Shown: positions 1 through 6,530 of the stretch, in pieces
Layout of the letters: each line of letters begins with the position of its first letter
How positions within the stretch are numbered: position 1 is the first letter of the stretch
Assembly (NCBI RefSeq): GCF_029714425.1
Contig: NZ_CP121668.1
Span: forward strand, 806,001-870,000
Source: Bradyrhizobium sp. CB2312
Lineage (GTDB): Bacteria > Pseudomonadota > Alphaproteobacteria > Rhizobiales > Xanthobacteraceae
DNA: 64,000 nucleotides
Direction: 5' to 3'
Notes under the pieces: generated by a model
The model's input: the letters and a program-made list of their open reading frames with translations, nothing else
What the model was told of the DNA's origin: nothing
The model's database searches: none
Program-made: the position numbers and the translations under genes

Positions 1-380
1 TAGACGCGCGCGAGGCTGGCGCGGCCCAGCAGGAATTTGTGGATCAGCTCGGTCCAGGACGCGACCTGGCTCTTCGGCGCCTTGGCATAGCCGTAGCCGG
101 GCATGTCAACGAGGCGGAGGTCGCTCTTCCCGGGGACCTCGAAGAAGATCAACTCCTGGGTGCGGCCCGGCGTATGCGAGGTGCGTGCCAGCGCATTGCG
201 ACCGGTGAGCGCGTTGATCAGGCTGGACTTGCCGACATTGGACCGTCCGGCAAAGGCGATCTCCAGCCCCGCCATCGGCGGCAGCGTTTGAATCGACGGC
301 GAGGCCCAGATGAACTGCCAGTCGCGCGCGAACAGCTTTCGTCCGGCTTCGATCAGTCGCTCGTCTCTCTTCTCGTCCAT
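1..380 (-). CDS. engB: Ribosome biogenesis GTP-binding protein EngB/YihA (3' end outside window)
   Basis: This is a TRAFAC-class GTPase needed for large ribosomal subunit assembly. About 126 N-terminal residues are visible. They show the P-loop GRSNVGKS (residues 45-52), the G2 region TSHTPGRTQ (about 68-76) and the G3 motif DMPGYGYAK (92-100), all diagnostic of EngB. The start is the ATG at 378-380, giving [17 protein letters not shown]. It lies downstream of yidC, rnpA and rpmH in the same direction, a conserved arrangement in Rhizobiales. The gene runs off the left edge, so the G4 and G5 motifs are not seen. Confidence 0.95.
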   Translation of the reverse strand, partial: MDEKRDERLIEAGRKLFARDWQFIWASPSIQTLPPMAGLEIAFAGRSNVGKSSLINALTGRNALARTSHTPGRTQELIFFEVPGKSDLRLVDMPGYGYAKAPKSQVASWTELIHKFLLGRASLARV

Positions 381-399
381 GAGAAGGGTCTATCCTCTC

Positions 400-516
400 G
401 TCATGGCCGGGCAAAAGCGCGAAGCGCGTCTTTCCCAACCAAATGTCCCGGCCATCCACGTCTTCACGGAGCCAGCTTCCAAAACGTGGATGCCCGGGAC
501 AAGCCCGGGCATGACG
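400..516. repeat. Interspersed palindromic repeat, family A (copy 1)
   Basis: The stretch begins GTCATGGCCGGGC and ends GCCCGGGCATGAC, with inner arms CCATCCACG and CGTGGATG, so it folds as an imperfect long hairpin. It fills the gap between yidC and engB. A second copy lies at 59365-59448 with the same outer and inner arms. The second copy is more regular, having GGGCTTGTCCCGG where this one has an insertion. It could act as an mRNA 3' structure between the two genes, but that is inference. Confidence 0.8.
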
Positions 517-562
517 ATGTGGAGGCATTGTGCCCGCATGACCGGGCACGCTTCGTGTGAAG

Positions 563-2413
563 CTACGTCGCCTTCCTGGCGAACGTCGCCTTGAGATTGT
601 CGAATAACTCCACCTTCACGCCGTTGCGGCGCATGATGAAGCTCTGCTGCAGCACCGAGAGCAAGTTGTTCCAGGCCCAGTAGATGACGAGACCCGCCGG
701 GAAGCCCGCCAGCATGAAGGTGAAGATCAGCGGCATCCAGTTGAAGATGATCTGCTGCGTCGGATCCGGCGGCGTCGGGTTCAGCTTCATCTGGAACCAC
801 ATCGTGATGCCCATGATGATCGGCCAGATGCCGAGCGCGAGGTAGTGGCCGAACACCGGGATCGTGGTCGGATCGACCGGGATCAGCCCGAACAGGTTGA
901 AGAGGTTGGTCGGATCCGGCGCGGAGAGATCCTTGATCCAGCCGAAGAACGGCGCGTGCCGCATCTCGATAGTGACGAACAGCACCTTGTAGAGCGAGAA
1001 GAACACCGGGATCTGGATCACCACGGGAAGACAGCCGGCGACCGGATTGATCTTCTCCTTGCGGTAGATCTCCATCATCTCCTGCTGCTGCTTCACCTTG
1101 TCATCGGGATAGCGCTCCTTCAGCGCCTGAAGCTGCGGCTGGATCGACTTCATCTTCGCCATCGAGGCGTAGGACTTGTTCGCCAGCGGGAAGAACAACA
1201 GCTTCACGATCACGGTCACGAGCAGGATCGAGATGCCGAAATTGCCGAAGAAGCGGTAGAAGAAGTCGAGGCCGAGGAACATCGGCTTGGTGATGAAGTA
1301 GAACCAGCCCCAGTCGATCAACAGATCGAAATGGTTGAGGCCGAGCTCCTTGTTGTAGCCGCCGAGGCCGGCGAACGGGAACACGCCGACGACGCCGGCT
1401 TCCTTGGCACCCGCGAACAGCCGCGCGTTCGCGGTGGCCGTGCCACCGATCGCGACGGTGACGGGATCGAGCAGATAGTCGGTCTGGTAGGTGTGGACGT
1501 TGCCGGTGAGGTTCGAGGAGAACTTCGCCTGAAGTTGCGCGCTGGTGTCGGGCAGCAGCGCCGAGGCCCAGTACTTGTCGGTGATGCCGAGCCAGCCATT
1601 GGTGGCCTTGAAGTTGACCGTCTTGGCTTCGTCGATCTTTTTGTAGGCGTATTCCTGCAGGCCGTGCTCGCCGAGATAGCCTATCAGGCCCTCATGCAGG
1701 ATGTAGTAGCCCGAGACCTGCGGCGTGCCGTGGCGGGAGATCAGCGCGTAAGGGTAGAGCGTGACCGGCGCATTGCCGACATTGCTCACGTCGTCCTTGA
1801 TGGAGAAGAGATAGTGGTCGTCGACCGAGATGGTGCGGCGGAAGGTGAGACCTTCGCCGTTGTCCCACTTCAAGACCACAGGCGTCGTCGGGGTCAGGCT
1901 GCCGCTGCCGTCCTGCTGCCAGATGGTCTGGGCATCAGGCATCTTGGCGGTCACGCCCGTGGCGGCCACCCAGCCGAACTCGGCGTAATAGGGCTCAGCC
2001 GTGCCCGAGGGCGAATAGAGGATGATCGGTGGCGATTTCGGGTCGACCGTCTCGCGGTATTGCACCAGCGCGAGGTCGTCGATGCGGCCGCCCTTCAGCG
2101 AGACGCTGCCGGCAAGCCGCGGCGTGTCGATCTTCACGCGCGGGCTGGCTTCGATCGCGGCGCTGCGGGCAACGACCGGCTGGGCCTGCTGGTTGCCCGG
2201 CGCCGCGGCGGGCGCGGGCGCATTGCCGGCCTGCGGCGTCGCGCCCGGCGTTGCGGTGGCGGTCGGCTGCGGCGTGTTCTTCTGGAGCTCGGCCTGCGCC
2301 TGCTGCTGGGCGCGCTGCTTCTCCATCTGCGGCACGTTGTAGAAATATTGCCAGGCGATCAGGACGAGGCCCGACAGAATGACGGCGAGGATGGTATTGC
2401 GATTGTCGGTCAT
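563..2413 (-). CDS. yidC: Membrane protein insertase YidC
   Basis: YidC inserts and folds inner-membrane proteins, alone or with Sec. The 616-aa product has the Gram-negative architecture: an N-terminal membrane anchor (about residues 9-26), a Pro/Ala/Gln-rich linker (about 38-85), a periplasmic beta domain (about 90-365) and a C-terminal five-helix insertase core (about 375-600). The first core helix carries VIVKLLFFPL, with a basic residue (Lys) where the hydrophilic groove is expected, followed by the cytoplasmic loop KMKSIQPQLQALKERY. It follows rnpA by 16 bp in the rpmH-rnpA-yidC-engB cluster and is presumably cotranscribed with it. Confidence 0.97.
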   Translation of the reverse strand: MTDNRNTILAVILSGLVLIAWQYFYNVPQMEKQRAQQQAQAELQKNTPQPTATATPGATPQAGNAPAPAAAPGNQQAQPVVARSAAIEASPRVKIDTPRLAGSVSLKGGRIDDLALVQYRETVDPKSPPIILYSPSGTAEPYYAEFGWVAATGVTAKMPDAQTIWQQDGSGSLTPTTPVVLKWDNGEGLTFRRTISVDDHYLFSIKDDVSNVGNAPVTLYPYALISRHGTPQVSGYYILHEGLIGYLGEHGLQEYAYKKIDEAKTVNFKATNGWLGITDKYWASALLPDTSAQLQAKFSSNLTGNVHTYQTDYLLDPVTVAIGGTATANARLFAGAKEAGVVGVFPFAGLGGYNKELGLNHFDLLIDWGWFYFITKPMFLGLDFFYRFFGNFGISILLVTVIVKLLFFPLANKSYASMAKMKSIQPQLQALKERYPDDKVKQQQEMMEIYRKEKINPVAGCLPVVIQIPVFFSLYKVLFVTIEMRHAPFFGWIKDLSAPDPTNLFNLFGLIPVDPTTIPVFGHYLALGIWPIIMGITMWFQMKLNPTPPDPTQQIIFNWMPLIFTFMLAGFPAGLVIYWAWNNLLSVLQQSFIMRRNGVKVELFDNLKATFARKAT

Positions 2414-2429
2414 CTCTAATGTCTCGTCA

Positions 2430-2828
2430 TCAATCCGGTTTGCGGCCGGCAGGCGCGGTGGCGCCTGGCCTCTGGCCGCGTCCCTTTGCGGGTGCTTTGG
2501 CCGTATGCCGCGCGGGCTTCGTGAACGCTATGCGCAGATCGTCGAGCATGGTGGCGAAGTCGCGCGAGAGCGCGTCCCTCCGGCCGACCAGTACATAGTC
2601 ATGATGGGGCTGCATCGACACCGGATCGAGCCGCTTCACCAATTCGCGAAGCCGGCGCCGGATGCGATTGCGCTCGGGGGCGTTGCCGTTCTTTTTTGTA
2701 ACGGTGAAGCCGATCCGGATCGGACCAGAATCGTCGCGGCGGCGGCTTTGCAGGACGAACGCGGGACTATTCGCCCGCGCGCCATTGGCAACGGCGAGGA
2801 AATCCGCCCGCTGCCTCAGCCGATCCAT
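2430..2828 (-). CDS. rnpA: Ribonuclease P protein component
   Basis: This is the protein subunit of RNase P, which helps the catalytic RNA cut 5' leaders from pre-tRNAs. It has 132 aa, a normal size with a slightly long basic tail. The family signature, the basic RNR helix, is visible as RNRIRRRLREL (about residues 53-63), preceded by the IGFTVTKK strand. The gene lies 28 bp behind rpmH and 16 bp ahead of yidC. The C-terminal tail after about residue 105 is rich in Lys, Pro and Ala and probably disordered. Confidence 0.96.
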   Translation of the reverse strand: MDRLRQRADFLAVANGARANSPAFVLQSRRRDDSGPIRIGFTVTKKNGNAPERNRIRRRLRELVKRLDPVSMQPHHDYVLVGRRDALSRDFATMLDDLRIAFTKPARHTAKAPAKGRGQRPGATAPAGRKPD

Positions 2829-2856
2829 GATGAAATCCCAAAAATGGGGGTCCGGC

Positions 2857-2991
2857 TCAGGCGCTCAGACGCTTGCGGCCGCGGGCGCGGCGGGCGGCGA
2901 GGACCTTGCGGCCGCCGGCAGTGGCGAGACGGGCACGGAAACCGTGACGGCGCTTGCGCACCAGTTTGCTGGGTTGATAAGTCCGCTTCAC
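2857..2991 (-). CDS. rpmH: 50S ribosomal protein L34
   Basis: A 44-aa basic ribosomal protein with the diagnostic start [17 protein letters not shown] and end [13 protein letters not shown] set the start at the GTG on 2989-2991, because this gives exactly the family length and the conserved (M)KRTYQPS N-terminus. An upstream ATG in frame would add about 23 unrelated residues. It is the first gene of the rpmH-rnpA-yidC-engB cluster. Confidence 0.97.
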   Translation of the reverse strand: MKRTYQPSKLVRKRRHGFRARLATAGGRKVLAARRARGRKRLSA

Positions 2992-3371
2992 GGGTTTTTC
3001 TCCGCTGACCGGGCAATTTGCCTGTAGAATTGATGGTAAAGTCCGGAAGATGCGGCCCAAAACGGGCCCTTTTCGGCCCCAAGAGAGCCGCTCCCGGCGT
3101 CACACCGGGTCATCGCGGACAATTCGCGCGGCTTATAAGGGAGCGTCTTGTTTTCGTCAACGCCGCAAGAACGCGCTGTTCCGGTGAATATCGCTGTTTG
3201 TGCGGGGTTTTTAACCCTTGAGGTGGCGACTCGCCGCGTCCGTGATTACATCCCACCTCGGCAGATTAGCGATCTGTAATTTGACCGGGCGGGGAGCGGA
3301 CCGCATCCTTCCTCAGCCAGATCGTTCACCAAGCAAGTTGTTCACTCGGCAAGGCAGCGAGGACGAATTTC
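2992..3371. other. Divergent intergenic region, rpmH / histidine kinase
   Basis: About 380 bp between two divergent genes with no convincing coding frame. It must hold the rpmH-cluster promoter and the kinase promoter, but I see no clear sigma-70 hexamers. I looked for DnaA boxes, because rpmH can sit beside oriC in bacteria, and found none of the TTATCCACA type. Confidence 0.5.
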
Positions 3372-4871
3372 GTGGCAGCGACAGACCTCCAGCCGATCCA
3401 GGATGCGGATCAGCGGGACCCGGCGGCGACGCGGCCGCGGGGGCCTGACGGGCTTGGGCTGTCGGGCAAGCTGCTGCTGCTCACCGTGCCCCTGGTGATG
3501 ATCGCGGCCATCCTGCTCTACGTGCCCGCCATCGCCAACTTCTGGGTCAACCGCCTCAACGACCGCGTCGCGGCCGCCAACACGGCGGCGCTGGTGCTGG
3601 ATGCAGCCCCGCTCGGCATGGTCCCCGATTCGCTGTCGCGCGAGATCCTCAAGAGCATCAATGCCCGCGCCGTCGCCATCAAGATGGGCCAGCAGCGCCG
3701 TCTGCTCGCCAGCGACAATCTGCCTACCACGATCGAGCATGACGTCGACCTGCGCGACATGAGCGTGTGGGAGGCGATCACCGGCTCGTTCCAGATGATG
3801 CTGGAGACCGGCAACCAGCCGATCCGCATCGTCGGGCCCGGCGTCGGCAATGCCCAGTTCGTCGAGATCGTGACCGACGAATTGCCGCTGCGGCAGTCGA
3901 TGTACCGCTTCTCCCGCAACGTCGTGGTGGTGGCGCTGATCATCGGCGTCCTGACCGCGGGCCTCGTCTATCTCGCGCTCCATTATCTGTTCGTGCGGCC
4001 GATGCGGCGGCTGACCGCGAGCCTGGTCGGCTTCCACGAGAACCCGGAGAGCTCGGCGCGCATCATCGTGCCGAGCCAGCGCAGCGACGAGATCGGCGTC
4101 GCCGAACGCGAATTGTCGGACATGCAGCGCGACCTGATGTCGATGCTGAATCAGAAGAGCCGGCTCGCCGCGCTTGGTCTTGCCGTGTCCAAGATCAACC
4201 ACGATCTGCGCAATCTGCTCGCCTCGGCGCAGCTTCTGTCCGACCAGCTCGCCAGCGTGCCCGATCCGCGGGTGCAGCGCTTTGCGCCAAAACTGGTGCG
4301 CTCGCTCGAGCGGGCCATCGCCTTCTGCCAGTCGACGCTGTCCTACGGCCGCGCCCAGGAGGCCGCGCCCGACCGCCGCATGATCCTGATCGAGCCTGTC
4401 GTGCTCGAGGTGCGCGAAACGGCGGGGCTTGCCAGCGATGCCTCGATCGCCTGGGTCGCCGCGATCGAGCGCGGGCTCGCCATCGATGCCGATCCCGATC
4501 AGCTGTTCCGCGTGCTGCTCAACCTCGTCCGCAACGCCGCCCAGGCGCTTGAAAGCCATTCCTCGGGCGATGGCGGCGCGCAGCAGATCCGGATCACGGG
4601 AAAGCGCGAAGGCGCCGTCGCGATTTTGGAGGTCTCCGATACCGGCCCCGGCGTGCCGCAGAAGACGAGGGAACACCTGTTCGAGGCGTTCCAGACCTCC
4701 GGCCGCCCCGGCGGCAGCGGGCTCGGCCTTGCGATCGCCGCCGAGCTGGTGCGCGCCCATGGCGGCGAGATCCATCTGGTCGAAGGCACCATCGGCGCCA
4801 CCTTCCGCATCGTCATCCCCGACCGCCCCGTGGAACTCCTCTCCATCCGCAACGAGCGGCAGAGGGCGTAG
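3372..4871 (+). CDS. Membrane sensor histidine kinase (orphan)
   Basis: A 499-aa two-component sensor kinase. It has two membrane helices (about 32-51 and 184-206) flanking a periplasmic sensor region of about 130 residues, then a HAMP-like linker starting FVRPMRRL. The H-box is VSKINHDLRNLL with phospho-acceptor His277. The ATP-binding domain shows the N-box LVRNAAQAL (about 384), G1 DTGPGVP (about 423) and G2 GGSGLGLAIA (about 448). The start is a GTG at 3372. No response regulator gene is adjacent, so its partner is unknown. The divergent neighbour is rpmH. The kinase call is firm and the signal sensed cannot be read from the sequence. Confidence 0.95.
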   Translation: MAATDLQPIQDADQRDPAATRPRGPDGLGLSGKLLLLTVPLVMIAAILLYVPAIANFWVNRLNDRVAAANTAALVLDAAPLGMVPDSLSREILKSINARAVAIKMGQQRRLLASDNLPTTIEHDVDLRDMSVWEAITGSFQMMLETGNQPIRIVGPGVGNAQFVEIVTDELPLRQSMYRFSRNVVVVALIIGVLTAGLVYLALHYLFVRPMRRLTASLVGFHENPESSARIIVPSQRSDEIGVAERELSDMQRDLMSMLNQKSRLAALGLAVSKINHDLRNLLASAQLLSDQLASVPDPRVQRFAPKLVRSLERAIAFCQSTLSYGRAQEAAPDRRMILIEPVVLEVRETAGLASDASIAWVAAIERGLAIDADPDQLFRVLLNLVRNAAQALESHSSGDGGAQQIRITGKREGAVAILEVSDTGPGVPQKTREHLFEAFQTSGRPGGSGLGLAIAAELVRAHGGEIHLVEGTIGATFRIVIPDRPVELLSIRNERQRA

Positions 4872-4925
4872 TCGGCCGGAGGCCGAGTAACGACGTCATT
4901 CCGGGGGCAATCCCAGCTCTCTCCT

Positions 4926-5026
4926 CGTCATTCCGGGGCGCGACGAAGTCGCGAGCCCGGAATCCATAACCACCAGCTGGGGTTATGGATTCCGGGCCTG
5001 GCCCTTCGGGCCATCCCGGAATGACG
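4926..5026. repeat. Long nested-hairpin interspersed repeat, family B
   Basis: The outer arms are CGTCATTCCGGG and CCCGGAATGACG. The inner arms are CCCGGAATCCATAACC and GGTTATGGATTCCGGG around CACCAGCTG, with a second small hairpin GGCCTGGCCCTTCGGGCC. A related half unit (GTCATTCCGGGGG) precedes it at 4894-4906. It sits between the kinase stop and tRNA-Arg and could terminate kinase transcription, which is inference. Confidence 0.8.
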
Positions 5027-5172
5027 GCCAAACCGTCATCTCCCTGCAAAATCTCCCCATCCCGGACCTTGCCAATCGGGACAAGAGCGGTTAGTCAGAG
5101 CGCTCTTTCGCACCCCTCCGGCGCTGTCCGGAGGCTGCGTGTGGGCTAAAGCCCGCACAATCAGCGAAAAAC

Positions 5173-5249
5173 GCGCCCGTAGCTCAGCTGGATAGAGCAT
5201 CAGACTACGAATCTGAGGGTCGGACGTTCGAATCGTTCCGGGCGCGCCA
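5173..5249 (+). tRNA. tRNA-Arg (anticodon ACG)
   Basis: A complete 77-nt cloverleaf. The acceptor arm is GCGCCCG/CGGGCGC, the D-arm GCTC...GAGC, the anticodon arm TCAGA-CTACGAA-TCTGA (anticodon ACG, reading CGN Arg codons) and the T-arm GGACG-TTCGAAT-CGTTC, followed by discriminator G and an encoded CCA. The last 9 bases, together with the next four, form the 13-bp string GGCGCGCCATTTC (5241-5253). That string recurs at the ends of the recombinase-tail repeats further right, so this tRNA 3' end is the probable integration target. Confidence 0.97.
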
Positions 5250-5677
5250 TTTCGGTACAACACTGGGCACTCCAAAACTTGCCGTTTTTGCGCTCGAAGC
5301 AGCGACGAGCGTGCGTAGGAGCGCGCTTTTCGACCCCATGATGCGAACTTCTTTCGCGTCCACTTCGACGCGCTGAGCCAGTGGCCGCGCTGTTCGGCGG
5401 CTTCCACGACGCGGTAGCCGATCGGCGGTAGCGCGCCATTCCAGAAGCCTTGCCGCGCATTCTCCTTCATCGCCCGCAGCGTGTGCTTGGCGTTCTCCTT
5501 GGACTGGTATTCGTCGACCAGCGCCATGATCTGGCGGATCATGTTGCTCATCGGATCATCGCCGAGCTCCTGGGTGATCGACACCAGACGGACGCCGTTC
5601 TTGGCCAGCCGGCGGACGTAAAACTCAAGCTGGAACTGGTCGCGGAAGAAGCGGCTGAAGCTGTGGACCAGGATCAC
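5241..5677 (-). pseudogene. Large serine recombinase, truncated remnant facing tRNA-Arg
   Basis: On the minus strand, the catalytic-domain end is readable as VILVHSFSRFFRDQFQLEFY and VRLVSITQELGDDPMSN, followed by the start of the recombinase domain (ENARQGFWNGALPPIGYRVV). Near 5385 the frame jumps to a different part of the protein, RVEVDAKEVRIMGSKSALLR then SSAKTASFGVPSVVPKWRA, so roughly the middle of the gene is deleted. The N-terminus, including the catalytic Ser region, is missing. The last readable codons CCG AAA TGG CGC GCC are the complement of the tRNA 3' end and core, so the gene now reads into tRNA-Arg. It is non-functional. Confidence 0.85.
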
Positions 5678-5735
5678 GCACGCACCCAGACAGCACGCAC
5701 ACGAATGCCGAAGCGATGAAAAGTGCTCGTAGCAT
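5625..5735 (-). pseudogene. Lipoprotein signal peptide joined to recombinase sequence
   Basis: An ATG at 5733-5735, with AAGGA five bases upstream, opens a 36-aa frame starting MLRALFIASAFVCVLSGC, a good lipoprotein signal with the lipobox LSGC. Directly after the lipobox Cys the sequence is the recombinase gene read in a wrong frame (RDPGPQLQPLLPRPVPA), and it stops. I interpret this as the first codons of a small lipoprotein gene cut off by a deletion or recombination at about 5677-5690. It could be expressed as a short lipopeptide, but it is probably debris. Confidence 0.5.
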
Positions 5736-5993
5736 AGTTTCCTTAGCCGAATAGAAGGCGTCGATGCAGTGATGGAATGAAGTCGGACGGTCAACCAAAA
5801 CGGAAATCCCTTTGATCGCATATCTTGCGGACGATACCGTCGCCTCTTGGCCCATCACGCCGTTACCGGGATCAATCGTAAGGGCCGCTGTCGAAGGGTA
5901 ACCGGACCAGCCGCGAGATCGGGAAGACCGCCGCCTGTGAGCAGGATCGGAGATCATCGCAGATTGTGAGGTCGGAGCGCTTGATCGGTCGCT

Positions 5994-6054
5994 GCATCAT
6001 AGCGCCACGGCGAAGCAATAGTGCCCATCTTCATCGGCCGTGGCGCGCCATTTC
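5994..6054 (-). repeat. Recombinase C-terminal tail scar, copy 1 (right end of element)
   Basis: On the minus strand this encodes KWRATADEDGHYCFAVAL and a TGA stop. The first residues KWRA are encoded by the same core GGCGCGCCATTT that ends tRNA-Arg. Together with the recombinase remnant at 5241-5677 it bounds an 814-bp decayed element in the topology expected of attL and attR. Copies 2-4 are at 11108, 16901 and 17841. Confidence 0.8.
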
Positions 6055-6467
6055 ACCGCCTGCGCGGCGGCAGCAACGTTTCCGCTGATAGTCCCATTCA
6101 AATGTCAAAGAGCCTAAGCGGGCGCAGCACGTCGCGTTCTCGCGACGGGAATCTACCCGAGTTGCGCTTGCTTGCATCGCCTTCCCCAAGAGGAGGGCGC
6201 AGGGAATGCCGGGTGCAGGCCGCACCCATGGCCCGCTTGCAACAAAGAAAGCGCAGGTGGCAGTCACCACAGGTTCAGCCGGAACGACCGGCATTCCCTG
6301 CGGGATGGTTTACGGCTTTGACGTGGTCTCCCTGGAGTGCCGGGCTTGTTAGCCTCCGTCGCTCTCGCGAACGTCTCGCCAACGGAAACGCTGAAAGGCA
6401 GATTTCAAAAAATTTCAGAATGTTCCCGTCGCTTTGTCTGGACGTCCCCCCGCCCGAATGAGACGTA
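6055..6467. other. Non-coding region upstream of autotransporter, probable dispersed repeat
   Basis: No convincing gene. The stretch 6200-6350 reads in one + frame as MPGAGRTHGPLATKKAQ and ends at TAG on 6349-6351. I recall near-identical peptides as spurious products scattered through Bradyrhizobium genomes, so this is probably a dispersed non-coding repeat. That recollection is not verified here. An A/T-richer patch (CAAAAAATTTCAGAATG, about 6408-6422) may belong to a promoter. Confidence 0.4.
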
Positions 6468-6487
6468 GAGGCTGCCGCGGCAGCCTC
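6468..6487. promoter_or_regulatory. Perfect 20-bp palindrome ahead of autotransporter
   Basis: GAGGCTGCCGCGGCAGCCTC is a perfect inverted repeat 43 bp before the autotransporter start. It could be an operator or an mRNA hairpin in the 5' leader. No regulator gene is adjacent to assign it to. Confidence 0.4.
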
Positions 6488-6530
6488 GAATCTTCGGCTG
6501 CCCGGCGCGCGGGGCTGTGCGAGGGGCGTG

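Noticed and set aside
845..2419. A 524-aa open frame on the + strand opposite yidC
   Set aside because: Composition is His/Arg/Glu-rich shadow sequence typical of GC-rich antisense frames, and yidC is certain.
2992..3371. Possible replication origin next to rpmH
   Set aside because: No DnaA boxes or AT-rich unwinding region, and dnaA is not present nearby.
5036..5821. A 261-aa open frame on the minus strand spanning the recombinase remnant, tRNA-Arg and beyond
   Set aside because: The part GTIRTSDPQIRSLMLYPAEL is the antisense of tRNA-Arg and the frame mixes several recombinase frames. It is not one protein.
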